From Williamwhitmania taraxaci (GTDB taxonomy: Bacteria; Bacteroidota; Bacteroidia; Bacteroidales; Williamwhitmaniaceae): a stretch of DNA of 64,000 nucleotides. Both the position numbers and the translations under genes were made by a program. Below are positions 42,558-51,317 of this stretch, one piece after another; within the stretch, counting starts at the first letter, position 1, and the number at the start of each line of letters is the position of its first letter. The notes beneath the pieces are model-generated. The model did no database searches and had not been told where the DNA came from. It saw only the letters and a list, made by a program, of their open reading frames with translations. Location: positions 1-64,000 of the forward strand of contig NZ_FMYP01000008.1 of the NCBI RefSeq assembly GCF_900096565.1, given 5' to 3'.

Positions 42558-44699
42558 TTGATGAAACAGTTTTTGCTTCTCAGTTTTCTACTATTTGCGC
42601 GAGGCGCCATTGCTTCACCTATCGATAGTTTAACGAGAACATTTACGGGATATGAAACCAAGGAAAATGTTGAGCGGGCCTGTAAGTTAAGCGATGCTTA
42701 CATTTTTGTTTCAATAGTGGAAGCAAAGGTTTGGGCACAAAAAGCGCTCTTGCTTTCCAGGAAAGTTGGCGATAGCGAATTGTTATATCAAGTTTATAAG
42801 GCAAAGGGGATGGCGTTCTACCATAGTTCCGAGTTTGATTCTTCTCTTTATTTTATGAAGCAAGCACTACTACTCGGTGTTAATGGTAACGACAGAGAGA
42901 AGGTTGCCGCTTGCTACAATCGCCTAGGGACTATTTTTAATAATCTAGGAGAAACGGATAGCGCGACTATTTACCTGCAAAAAGCGATTGATAACTACAC
43001 CAAATTAGGAAACAAAGCAGAGGCTGCCGCCAGTCAATCAAATTTAGCGCTGGCCTATTTTTATGATGGACAGTATGTAAAGTCTCTAAATAATTACTTT
43101 GCAGCGTTGGCTGTTGCAAAGGAATACAGAGATACTTCTCGGCAAATATCAACGTTTACTAATCTTGGGTTATTATACCAAACACTTGGCAATTTCCCTT
43201 TGGCTATAAAGCATTATACCGCGGCACTCTATTTGTCGAAACAGATAAATAACAAAAAGTATGTTGCTCTTATTCTGCAAAATATCGGCAGCGTATATAC
43301 CGATAGTAATAAGGACAAGGATGCGCTAACTTTTTACCAAGAATCATCACAGATTTATCTCGACATGGGTGATTCCCTTAAGTATGCATCAAGCCTAATC
43401 AATATCGCCTCTGTATATGGAAACACTGGAAAAATCAACGAATCGCTGAAGATGAATCTTGGTGCACTTAGAATTGCGCAACAATATAAAGATGAATACC
43501 TTACTTCGTTATTGTATTACAATATTTCCTCTGATTATAGTGGGCTGAAAAGGTATAATCTTTCTCTTCAAAATGGACATCGCTCGTTGACAATTAGAGA
43601 AAAAGTGGACGATGCCGAAGGAGTAGCCAAAAGTAGGTTGCTGCTTGGACAGGTCTATTATTATGTGAATAATTTGAAACAATCGGAGTTTTATTTGCTC
43701 AAAAGCAATAAAATCGCAGTCGAAAATGGTTTTTTGAAAATTTCAGCTGAATCTGTGCGGGAACTTTCAACACTATATGAGGCGAAAGGCGATCTCACCA
43801 AAGCGCTTGGTTTTCTGAAAGAGTATAAGATTCTCAGCGATTCAATATTTAAAATCACTTCGGAGGAGAATTTGAATGCATTGAATGTAAAGTTTGATGT
43901 CGAGAAAAAGCAGGAGAAGATAAATAGCCTATCGGGCGAAAATGTTCTGAAGAGTAAACTTATTGTCAAACAGAGATGGCAAATATACTTTGGCAGTTTG
44001 CTTGCTCTTTTTGTCTTGGCGTTTGTGGTGTTGGCCTTGCGGCAGAATAAAACTAAGAATAAGTTGAGGGAGATATCGTTGGAGCAGCGGTTGTTGCGTA
44101 GCCAACTTAATCCGCACTTTATTTCGAATGCATTGGCTGCCGTTCAGAATTATGTAATGAAAGCAACTCCGAATGAGGCTGCATCTTATATTGGCTACTT
44201 CTCCAAGCTGATGCGCTCTACACTTGAATTTTCTATTAATGATAAAGTGTCGCTAGAAGAGGAGGTCGAGTATATCAATAATTATCTGCGCCTACAGCAA
44301 TTACGCCTCGACAACAGCTTTGATTATTCAGTAAAGGTCGACCAAACTATTGATCTGTTTGACACTGAGGTGCCATCGATGTTGGTTCAACCCTTTGTAG
44401 AAAACGCAGTGGAGCATGGCGTAAAGTCTCTTGGACGTCGGGGCATAATTGAAGTCTCGTTTTCACCAGTTTCGGAGGGTGTGCGGGTTTCCGTTCTCGA
44501 CAATGGAGCAGGAATGGTCGCTGCCCTTGAGAATGGTCACCAATCGAGAGCCATCGGTTTGGTTAAGGAGCGATTGATGAAAGCTTGTATTACAAGCAAG
44601 AAAAGGTTTACCTTTGAAGTTATTGATCGAAAGACTATTGATATAAACCTGACAGGAGTAGAGGTTGTTTTTGTTGTTCCAAATACTTCAAAGAAATAG
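42558..44699 (+). CDS. TPR-repeat LytS-type sensor histidine kinase
   Basis: 713 residues. Signal peptide (1-19, 'LLFARGAIA'), at least six periplasmic TPR units (about 40-430, for example 'AACYNRLGTIFNNLGETDSA' and 'ISTFTNLGLLYQTLGNFPLA'), a coiled coil (about 435-470), one TM helix (about 473-492), then a His_kinase domain with 'LRSQLNPHFISNAL' (phospho-acceptor His520) and a HATPase with 'QPFVENAVEHG' and 'DNGAGM'. The family (LytS/YehU-like with TPR) is common in Bacteroidota and works with LytTR regulators. The LytTR gene starts 11 bp downstream, so the pair is a two-component system. Confidence 0.94.
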   Translation: MMKQFLLLSFLLFARGAIASPIDSLTRTFTGYETKENVERACKLSDAYIFVSIVEAKVWAQKALLLSRKVGDSELLYQVYKAKGMAFYHSSEFDSSLYFMKQALLLGVNGNDREKVAACYNRLGTIFNNLGETDSATIYLQKAIDNYTKLGNKAEAAASQSNLALAYFYDGQYVKSLNNYFAALAVAKEYRDTSRQISTFTNLGLLYQTLGNFPLAIKHYTAALYLSKQINNKKYVALILQNIGSVYTDSNKDKDALTFYQESSQIYLDMGDSLKYASSLINIASVYGNTGKINESLKMNLGALRIAQQYKDEYLTSLLYYNISSDYSGLKRYNLSLQNGHRSLTIREKVDDAEGVAKSRLLLGQVYYYVNNLKQSEFYLLKSNKIAVENGFLKISAESVRELSTLYEAKGDLTKALGFLKEYKILSDSIFKITSEENLNALNVKFDVEKKQEKINSLSGENVLKSKLIVKQRWQIYFGSLLALFVLAFVVLALRQNKTKNKLREISLEQRLLRSQLNPHFISNALAAVQNYVMKATPNEAASYIGYFSKLMRSTLEFSINDKVSLEEEVEYINNYLRLQQLRLDNSFDYSVKVDQTIDLFDTEVPSMLVQPFVENAVEHGVKSLGRRGIIEVSFSPVSEGVRVSVLDNGAGMVAALENGHQSRAIGLVKERLMKACITSKKRFTFEVIDRKTIDINLTGVEVVFVVPNTSKK

Positions 44700-44710
44700 T
44701 AACCAATTAG

Positions 44711-45457
44711 ATGCCTACTTTCGCTATTATTGATGATGATTCCGCTTCAAGGAATGTGTTACAAAGTTTGCTGTGTAGCCAATATCCTGGGGCGCAGGTT
44801 TTTTCGGCCGATGGCGTTCAGTCGGGACTGCAGCTGCTGAAGAATTTGGTTCCCGATGTTGCCATTCTAGATGTTGAGTTGGCTGATGGTCTTATCTTCG
44901 ATTTGCTGAAGCAGTTACCTACTATTCCGTTCAAACTGATTTTCGTTTCAGGATTTAATAAGTATGCGCTGGATGCAATTAAGTTTAGCGCCTTCGATTA
45001 CTTGCTGAAGCCTGTTGTACCTGCTGAGTTCTCGGCGGCAGTATCGAAAGCTCTAATTAGTAGTGCAGGCCAATCGGAGGAATCATATCGCTTGATGGTA
45101 AATAACTTTTCGGCCGATAAGCACGAAAAAAAATTGATGCTTCGCACTGCGGATAGTGTCTTTGTGCCCACTCTAAGTTCAATTGTTCGATGCGAAGCCG
45201 ATTGGAGTTATACCACTTTTTTTCTGCACGATAAAAAGAAAATACTGATCACGAAAGCCATTAAAGAGTATGAGGAGTTGCTTTCGGGGTATGGCTTTAT
45301 TCGTGTTCACCAGAGCCATTTGGTAAATATCGATTGTGTAGACCATTTCGATAAGCGCGATGGCGGGAGTCTTGTGATGGTTGATGGCTCCACCGTACCT
45401 GTTGCAAGCCGTAAGCGCCAGCAAGTTCTCAACGAACTAGCCAATATAAGTCTTTAG
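44711..45457 (+). CDS. LytTR-family response regulator
   Basis: 248 residues. REC domain (1-120) with acidic pocket 'IIDDDS', phospho-acceptor Asp54 in 'AILDVEL' and Lys in 'DYLLKPV'. The LytTR DNA-binding domain (about 140-245) has 'VPTLSSIVRCEADWSYTTFF', 'YGFIRVHQSHLVNIDCVDHF' and 'DGSTVPVASRKRQQVL'. It receives phosphate from the TPR-LytS kinase encoded just upstream. LytTR proteins bind pairs of about 9-10 bp direct repeats one face apart; such a pair overlaps its own stop codon. Confidence 0.95.
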   Translation: MPTFAIIDDDSASRNVLQSLLCSQYPGAQVFSADGVQSGLQLLKNLVPDVAILDVELADGLIFDLLKQLPTIPFKLIFVSGFNKYALDAIKFSAFDYLLKPVVPAEFSAAVSKALISSAGQSEESYRLMVNNFSADKHEKKLMLRTADSVFVPTLSSIVRCEADWSYTTFFLHDKKKILITKAIKEYEELLSGYGFIRVHQSHLVNIDCVDHFDKRDGGSLVMVDGSTVPVASRKRQQVLNELANISL

Positions 45458-45485
45458 CGCATCTATGAATTAACTTAGCGCATCT
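45454..45485. promoter_or_regulatory. Candidate LytTR operator: two 11-bp direct repeats at 21-bp spacing
   Basis: TTAGCGCATCT occurs at 45454-45464 and again at 45475-45485, perfect copies exactly 21 bp apart. The first copy overlaps the LytTR stop codon. LytTR regulators bind two direct repeats spaced about 21 bp apart, on one face of the helix. The pair lies about 50 bp upstream of the -7 element of the lipoprotein gene, a typical activator position. Confidence 0.55.
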
Positions 45486-45538
45486 CGAAAAAATACATGC
45501 ATATCTATTAATAGCCTGAGGGTGGCCTTGCAATGCAA

Positions 45539-45546
45539 TATTTTTG
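45539..45546 (+). promoter_or_regulatory. -7 element of the lipoprotein gene
   Basis: TATTTTTG matches TAnnTTTG, 26 bp before the preferred ATG at 45572. It supports that start, because an upstream in-frame ATG at 45533 would lie before the promoter. Confidence 0.45.
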
Positions 45547-45571
45547 CCACAAACCCATAAAAAATCAGACT

Positions 45572-47554
45572 ATGAAAAAGATTATTACCATTACAACAAT
45601 GCTTCTATTGGGGCTCGTTGCTTTTACTTCTTGCGAGAAAGAAGAGGAAAAACCTACAGGAAATGGGGAAGGAGAGATTCTCTCGTTTTCATTTTCGGGA
45701 ATAACCGGCGCAACTTCGTCGATTGATAAAGAGTCAAGAGAGGTTTATGTATTTGTTCCGGCCGGAACTTCATTGGTTGCGCTAGTTCCTCAGATTACCT
45801 TATCGGAAGGTGCAACGGTGGCACCAGTGTCCGGTGCAACTCAAAATTTCTCATCTCCGGTAAACTATGTGGTGAAAACTTCGAAAGGGGAATACGTCAC
45901 TTGGGTGGTTTATGTTCTTGTAGGAGCTGCTAATGATGTTGTAATTGTGAACTCTAACATTACAACAAATACAACATGGCTCTCTACTAATAGCTACATT
46001 GTTGAGGGGACCGTCTACGTTGATGCCGATTTGGTAATTCAACCCGGAACATGGATTCGCTTTAAACCGGATGCCGAATTGGTAGTTGGGCAGAATCAAA
46101 ATGGTTCGTTGCTAGCTGAAGGCAATCCAACGCAAAAGATTCATTTTACCGCGTTCGACGTAAATGCAACTCCCGGGAATTGGGCCGGTCTTCGATTTGA
46201 AACATCGAACAAATCATCAGTATCTTCTCTAAAGTACTGCATTGTTGAGCTGGCTGTTGTTGGAGTAAACGTTTACAATACCTGGTTGAAAATAGACAAC
46301 TGCTTAATTCAGAAGATTCAGACCAAGGGCATTGATATGAGCAATTACAATCACACTGCTTCTGCCCCCGATATTACCGCAAATGAAATTAAGGATTGTG
46401 GAGACCATACCATTATCACAAACAGTAACAGTGTTCACTTTATTGATCCCAACAACAAGTTGACCTCGACCACAAAGGGTGTTGAAATAGTAAACAATTA
46501 TTCGTTAGCGAGTGCAACATGGAAAAAGCTTAGCGTCCCATACTTCGTCAATGATTATGTTCGAGTGAATGGCAGTTTAACGATGGAGGCCGGATCGGTA
46601 TATAAGTTCTCTTCAAGTGGTGCTATTGAGTTTGGTGGAAACAACAACACAACCGTTATTGCAGAAGGAACGCCAACCAACCCAATTACCTTTACTTCAG
46701 CCGCAACTTCACCAACGGCAGGGAACTGGATTGGACTATATTTTGGCGATAAAACCCAACCAAACACTGCAATGCGCTACTGTATTGTTGAGTATGCTGG
46801 TAAAGATAATGCATCGATAATTGTAGAAGGCTCTTCTATTGCAATGACCAACTGCACTATTAGAAATGGAAATAACTATGGAATTGATTTGGCATATAGT
46901 GGTTTAGTAGGACAGTTTGTGGCGTTTACTAATAATATAATTTCCAATATTGCATCACATCCAATTAATATTTATGCCGAAGCAATTTATACTTTAGGCA
47001 TAAACAATGCAATTACAGCAGGCACAGGTTTTGGTATTCGTGTGGATAATGATCATAGCGCTACTAACTTCCAAAATAGAACATGGGAAAAGCAAATTGT
47101 TCCCTTTTACATGGAAGAGGGTTTGTATGTGTATGGATCGCTTACTATAAAAGGCGGTAATACCTTCCTTTTTAACAGACAGGGTCTGTTCTTCACGGTT
47201 GGCACTTACTCCGGTGGAATAGTAAGCACCTTAAAGTTAGAAGGAACTGCATCCGATCCTATTAAGTTTAGTTCTGCCGCTGCATCACCCGTAGCCGGTA
47301 ACTGGAGTGGTATATTATTCCTAGGTTCTGCGTCGGCTTGTTCAATGAGTTATACCACCGTAGAGTATGGTGGATATGATAGCTATTATCTTGGAAATGT
47401 TTCAATAGAAAATAGTGCAGTAACGATGAATAACTGCAACATTAAAAATTCAAGCCACTATGGGATTTATACCATTGATGGAGGCAGCTTTAATGGTAGT
47501 GGCAATACTTTCTCAGGAAATGTTTTGGGGAATACTTTCAACCACGTGAAATAG
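45572..47554 (+). CDS. Surface lipoprotein with right-handed beta-helix repeats
   Basis: 660 residues from the ATG at 45572. Lipoprotein signal with lipobox 'LVAFTSC', Cys near residue 20, followed by acidic EKEEE, a pattern compatible with surface export in Bacteroidota. A DUF5018-like beta-sandwich (about 30-130) is followed by three related sections of beta-helix/parallel-strand repeats, each beginning 'W.KL.VPYFV...V.GSLTMEAGSVYKF'-like and containing 'NWIGLYFGDKTQPNTAMRYC'. Such proteins bind polysaccharide or act as adhesins. It lies 114 bp behind the LytTR gene and is the likely regulated target. Confidence 0.85.
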   Translation: MKKIITITTMLLLGLVAFTSCEKEEEKPTGNGEGEILSFSFSGITGATSSIDKESREVYVFVPAGTSLVALVPQITLSEGATVAPVSGATQNFSSPVNYVVKTSKGEYVTWVVYVLVGAANDVVIVNSNITTNTTWLSTNSYIVEGTVYVDADLVIQPGTWIRFKPDAELVVGQNQNGSLLAEGNPTQKIHFTAFDVNATPGNWAGLRFETSNKSSVSSLKYCIVELAVVGVNVYNTWLKIDNCLIQKIQTKGIDMSNYNHTASAPDITANEIKDCGDHTIITNSNSVHFIDPNNKLTSTTKGVEIVNNYSLASATWKKLSVPYFVNDYVRVNGSLTMEAGSVYKFSSSGAIEFGGNNNTTVIAEGTPTNPITFTSAATSPTAGNWIGLYFGDKTQPNTAMRYCIVEYAGKDNASIIVEGSSIAMTNCTIRNGNNYGIDLAYSGLVGQFVAFTNNIISNIASHPINIYAEAIYTLGINNAITAGTGFGIRVDNDHSATNFQNRTWEKQIVPFYMEEGLYVYGSLTIKGGNTFLFNRQGLFFTVGTYSGGIVSTLKLEGTASDPIKFSSAAASPVAGNWSGILFLGSASACSMSYTTVEYGGYDSYYLGNVSIENSAVTMNNCNIKNSSHYGIYTIDGGSFNGSGNTFSGNVLGNTFNHVK

Positions 47555-47580
47555 TTTCAGATAGGTTATAGGTTATGTGA

Positions 47581-47612
47581 GGCAGCCATTCTTTGGCTGC
47601 CTTGCTTTTTTT
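47581..47612 (+). terminator. Terminator after the lipoprotein gene
   Basis: GGCAGCC pairs with GGCTGCC around a 7-nt loop, followed by a T run. The remaining DNA to 47823 holds no gene I recognise. Confidence 0.8.
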
Positions 47613-47823
47613 AAAAACAACAATACTCTTTCACATGTCAACACTCACCGGAATCTAAAAATATTACCAGGCCTTTATCCAAGGATCCGATGGATCTGCA
47701 CAGTGATTGGCTATTCTGATGCGGGTTGGAGACGCAGGAACGGGGAAACTACTGCAATTATTTTGGTTGGTGATACCCATGTGCGACGTGGTTGTCAATG
47801 ATATGGATGGGTATGTAAAAAGG

Positions 47824-47851
47824 AAAAGCCCTAACTTTCGTTAGGGCTTTT
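47824..47851 (-). terminator. Terminator of tRNA-Asn
   Basis: AAAAGCCCTAAC pairs with GTTAGGGCTTTT around TTTC; it lies 1 bp beyond the 3' end of the minus-strand tRNA. Confidence 0.88.
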
Positions 47852-47852
47852 G

Positions 47853-47926
47853 CTCCTCTTTTAGGACTTGAACCTAAGACCCCCTGATTAACAGTCAGGT
47901 GCTCTAACCAACTGAGCTAAAGAGGA
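47853..47926 (-). tRNA. tRNA-Asn (anticodon GTT)
   Basis: 74-nt cloverleaf on the minus strand: acceptor TCCTCTT/AAGAGGA with discriminator G, anticodon stem CCTGA/TCAGG around loop CTGTTAA giving anticodon GTT, T loop TTCAAGT. Preceded by a well-formed promoter and followed by a terminator. Confidence 0.95.
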
Positions 47927-47948
47927 ATGTTTTCCTGTTATTGCGTGG

Positions 47949-47980
47949 CAAAAGTAGCAGGTTTTTTTATATCCTGCAAG
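47949..47980 (-). promoter_or_regulatory. Bacteroidota-type promoter of tRNA-Asn
   Basis: On the minus strand: CTTG (47980-47977), a 20-bp spacer, then TACTTTTG (47956-47949). Matches TTG-N20-TAnnTTTG. The spacer contains a small GCAGG/CCTGC inverted repeat. Start about 47943, 17 bp before the tRNA. Confidence 0.75.
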
Positions 47981-48357
47981 AGGTGCTGGAAAAAAACCGT
48001 AAATATTTTGAATTTTTTCTATTCGCGTTGCTTGTCGCTGTTGGTTTTTAAGGCAAAAATCCCAAATACACACTCTGGTTTGTATGTGTAAATTTCAGAT
48101 TACCAACGCTTCGTTTCCTTAATACTATGCGGTGGCTTGTCTTATTTGTTTTTTTGGTAAGAGCAATAATTTTTTCAAAAAAAATCACAAGCGAGATTGT
48201 GGGTTCAACTGAATCTTTAGATTATGGCACTGGAATATGCTTTTCTGAATGACATGGATTTTTTCAGAATTGGAAATGGTCGAAAATACAACCGCGCTAC
48301 ACCTATTTCTTCTTAAATCCTTAATGTTGGCTTAAAGCGATAGTGGGGTTTTGGAAA

Positions 48358-48365
48358 TACTTTTG
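48358..48365 (+). promoter_or_regulatory. -7 element of sensor D
   Basis: TACTTTTG matches TAnnTTTG and lies 20 bp before the ATG at 48386. A TTG at 48327-48329 is 28 bp upstream, longer than normal. Confidence 0.5.
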
Positions 48366-48385
48366 TCTATCCTAAACCAAATCCG

Positions 48386-50290
48386 ATGATGACTATCTTA
48401 AACTATCTTTTTAAGGATAATCCAAAGCGAAAATTGCTGGCGTTTGCCCTTGTGTTTGTTATGATTGCTGCCGCAATAGGGTTGTATGTGGTTAACTCCA
48501 TTTCGAAAATTAATAGGGCGTATCAGCTAACGGCGGAGGTGCAAAAAGCGCTTAACCTTGTTAACAAGGCCGACCTCGATAAGAAGGAATTTCTGCAGGC
48601 AGCGCTTTCCGGCGGGGGAGCATCAACCGCTGTGTTAACAAAGAACCAATTCGATACTACGCTCTTACAGGTAAAGAATATTATTACCAACCAGGTTATG
48701 AGTTCGATACTGAGTAGTAGTCAGGAGGTGGCAGTGCAGCAAATCTTAACCGATGTAGCGAAATATAAGGCAATGTTTCATAGGATTATCAACCTTAACA
48801 CGGTTAAGGAAAATCCTTCCACCGGCCTTACCAATCAAATGAACGTTGCATTGCAGGCGGTGGAGTTTAGCGATTTGCCGGTAAACATGGTTCCCGTTGT
48901 TTTCCTAAAAAGATGTCAGGCTGATTTTGAGGAGAAGCGCGATCTGCGCTTTTTTCAGAGTTTCCAAGAGGAATCGGCCCTGTTTCTTTCGGATGTTGAA
49001 TCGTTTAATGTAACTACATCGGCAGCGAGCCTCAGCAAAGAGACGTTGTTAAAGAACATGAGGGGTTATGTGAGCACCTTTGAAAAGATTGTTGGAATAG
49101 AGAAGGAAATTGGGTTGTCCGATAAGGATGGGCTTAAGGGCAAGTTAGCTGCTACGTTTCAAGCCCTCGATGCCAATATGAACCATCTGAACAAGATTAT
49201 TGAGGCTAGGTCGCTATCCATTGCCGAGAGTGTTCGCTACTCCATTGTGTTTCTATTCTTATTTATAGTTGTTGCCATTGTTTTAATACTTCGATACTTC
49301 ATACGGCAGGTCTATAATCCGCTAATTGAAATTCAGCGGTCGGCCGACCAAATTGCGCATGGCGACTTGAACATCAACCTTGAAAAAATTCGAAAGAATA
49401 ACCTGCTTAAGGAGATTGTTGGAACCTTTGGGAAGATGGTGAACAAGTTGGAGATTACCCTTCACCAAATAGAAGAGATTGCCAGACTCAACCTCAGTAA
49501 CGAGATTGAGTTAAGTTCCGAAAAAGACATGATTGGGAAATCGTTGGCCAACGTTCAAAAGCAACTTTACAAGTTTACAGAGGATGAGCGACTTGCCAAG
49601 TTGGAGGATGAAAAGCGCAGTTGGGCAACCGAGGGGCTGGCCATGTTTTCGAACTATCTTCGCGGCAATGGTGACCTAAAGGGCATCTCGCAAAGCATTA
49701 TTTCAAACTTGGTGAAGTATTTAAAGGCCAACCAGGGCGGGTTGTACATTGTGAATATCGATGAGGAGGGAACGAAGTATATTGAACTCATGGCCTGCTA
49801 TGCCTATGATCGACTTAAGCATATAAATAAGCGAATAGAGGTAGGTGAGGGGCTTGTTGGCCAATGCTATTTTGAGGGGGAGAGCATTTACATGAATGAC
49901 GTCCCCGAAAGTTATGTGAAGATATCCTCGGGTCTTGGCGATGCAAATCCAAGATGCATCCTAATCGTTCCTGCCAAGATTAATGACAAGATAGAGGCCA
50001 TTCTCGAAATTGCCTTATTTATTGAGCTAGAGGCGTATCAGATAAGTTTTGTGGAAAAACTGGCCGAGAATATCGCCAGTACCATTTGGAGTATTCAGGT
50101 CAACGAAAAAACAAAGCGGCTCTTGCAGGAATCTCAATTTCAAACCGAGGATATGAAGTCGAAGGAGGAGGAGATGCAGCAAAACATCGAGGAGATGGCA
50201 TCCATTCAGGAGGAGTTGAACCGCAAGGAGAAATACTATCAGGCTCGCATTGAAGAACTGGAGATGGGCCTTCATGTTAAGTTGAACTAA
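48386..50290 (+). CDS. Kinase-less membrane sensor D (4-helix sensor-HAMP-HAMP-GAF-coiled coil)
   Basis: 634 residues. TM helix (about 16-36), a helical periplasmic domain (about 37-290) unlike the Cache domains of sensors A-C, probably a 4-helix/CHASE3-like bundle, second TM (about 287-310), HAMP ('NPLIEIQRSADQIAHGDL'), a second HAMP-like unit, the family linker 'RSWATEGLAMF', and GAF (about 430-575, 'ANQGGLYIVNIDEEG', 'GEGLVGQCYFEGESIYM'). It ends in a coiled coil with 'EEEMQQNIEEMASIQEEL' and has no PAS and no output domain. It is the shortest of the four paralogues. The FISUMP gene follows after 28 bp, probably on the same transcript. Confidence 0.83.
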   Translation: MMTILNYLFKDNPKRKLLAFALVFVMIAAAIGLYVVNSISKINRAYQLTAEVQKALNLVNKADLDKKEFLQAALSGGGASTAVLTKNQFDTTLLQVKNIITNQVMSSILSSSQEVAVQQILTDVAKYKAMFHRIINLNTVKENPSTGLTNQMNVALQAVEFSDLPVNMVPVVFLKRCQADFEEKRDLRFFQSFQEESALFLSDVESFNVTTSAASLSKETLLKNMRGYVSTFEKIVGIEKEIGLSDKDGLKGKLAATFQALDANMNHLNKIIEARSLSIAESVRYSIVFLFLFIVVAIVLILRYFIRQVYNPLIEIQRSADQIAHGDLNINLEKIRKNNLLKEIVGTFGKMVNKLEITLHQIEEIARLNLSNEIELSSEKDMIGKSLANVQKQLYKFTEDERLAKLEDEKRSWATEGLAMFSNYLRGNGDLKGISQSIISNLVKYLKANQGGLYIVNIDEEGTKYIELMACYAYDRLKHINKRIEVGEGLVGQCYFEGESIYMNDVPESYVKISSGLGDANPRCILIVPAKINDKIEAILEIALFIELEAYQISFVEKLAENIASTIWSIQVNEKTKRLLQESQFQTEDMKSKEEEMQQNIEEMASIQEELNRKEKYYQARIEELEMGLHVKLN

Positions 50291-50318
50291 TTGTAATTAT
50301 TCGTAATAACATAAATTC

Positions 50319-50846
50319 ATGAATCGAATTTTCTATTCCGCTTTGTTTGCTATGCTTTCGTTTGGATGCACTGGCATAGTTACGGCTCAAGATTTTGAAA
50401 CGATTAAGATTGGCAGTCAGGTTTGGATGGCCAAAAATTTAAGCGTTGAGGTTCCCGGCAGTTGGTGCTACGACAACAACCCCGAAAATTGCAAAAAGTA
50501 TGGGCGGCTCTACACCTATGAGGCTGCGCTAAAGGCTTGCCCCAAGGGTTGGCACTTGCCTTCGAGTGCCGAGTGGTCTGTTTTAGCCAATTTTTTGGGC
50601 GGCGAAGATGTGGCCGGAAAAGCACTCAAGATTGGCGGTAAGTCAGCGATGATGCTGCCCTTGGGTGGTAATCGTATCCAATCGGCTGGTTTTGGGCTTG
50701 TTGGTACTTATGGCAGCTACTGGTCCTCCACGAGGTACGACAGCACCCATGCATGGTATATGTATATCACCGACAAGAATGATTACATCACCTTGACTTA
50801 CTTTACTACCGCTTATGGATTTAGCGTGAGATATATTAAAAACTAG
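50319..50846 (+). CDS. Exported FISUMP-domain protein
   Basis: 175 residues. A signal peptide with 'LSFGCTGIVTAQ' (residues 1-24; the Cys might be a lipobox but the context favours cleavage after TAQ). The mature part is one Fibrobacter succinogenes major paralogous domain: 'IGSQVWMAKNLSVEV', 'GRLYTYEAAL', 'CPKGWHLPSSAEWSVL', 'SYWSSTRYDSTHAWYM' and a final 'YGFSVRYIKN'. The domain resembles formylglycine-enzyme/C-type-lectin-like folds and is found on surface proteins; its function is unknown. It follows sensor D by 28 bp. Confidence 0.9.
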   Translation: MNRIFYSALFAMLSFGCTGIVTAQDFETIKIGSQVWMAKNLSVEVPGSWCYDNNPENCKKYGRLYTYEAALKACPKGWHLPSSAEWSVLANFLGGEDVAGKALKIGGKSAMMLPLGGNRIQSAGFGLVGTYGSYWSSTRYDSTHAWYMYITDKNDYITLTYFTTAYGFSVRYIKN

Positions 50847-51317
50847 TTGAGGCCATAATAGCTATTTTTTGTATCGCTGATTCCTCTTATTGATTAGCCC
50901 TGCTGTTGCTGGACGGGAATCTGTTTTATCGGCAGGCGTCTCTATGTCTTGCTTTTATTTCATCAAAGTTTCAGGTGAAAATTGGCTTTGCCATTTTTGT
51001 CTAATCCTCTAAATTTGAATCAATGGCTTGTTTTTGGCGTTTGTCTTTTTCGTAGAATTGAAACTTTATGCCACAGGGAAATGAAGATTAACTGTTTGAT
51101 AGAGAAAAAAATGTTTTATATTTACTGTCTTTTTCAAAATTGGCTGATTTTGTTGTCTTTTTTTGGATTCTCAACGGAACGCAAAAACAAAGCACTGTTG
51201 GGTGTTCTGTTTTTGGTCAATTGACTTGAATAGAGTTGGTGTCGCTTACGACATTTGAGATGGAAGTAAACTTAACGGGTTGTGTAATTTTAATGTTGTA
51301 ATTATTTTTCTTTAATC
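50847..51317. other. Intergenic region after the FISUMP gene
   Basis: T-rich DNA. A frame at 50982-51224 is rich in Phe/Leu/Ile and has no family features, so I do not call it. A possible promoter is GTTG at 51279-51282 with TATTTTTC at 51303-51310, 20 bp apart, just before the next gene. Confidence 0.4.

Larger units (their letters stand above)
47927..48385. other. Intergenic region between tRNA-Asn and sensor D
   Basis: Holds the tRNA-Asn promoter at one end and the sensor D -7 element at the other. No gene, repeat or RNA structure seen between. Confidence 0.4.

Noticed and set aside
50982-51224. 80-residue hydrophobic frame
   Set aside because: Composition follows the T-rich DNA; no family features and no promoter.
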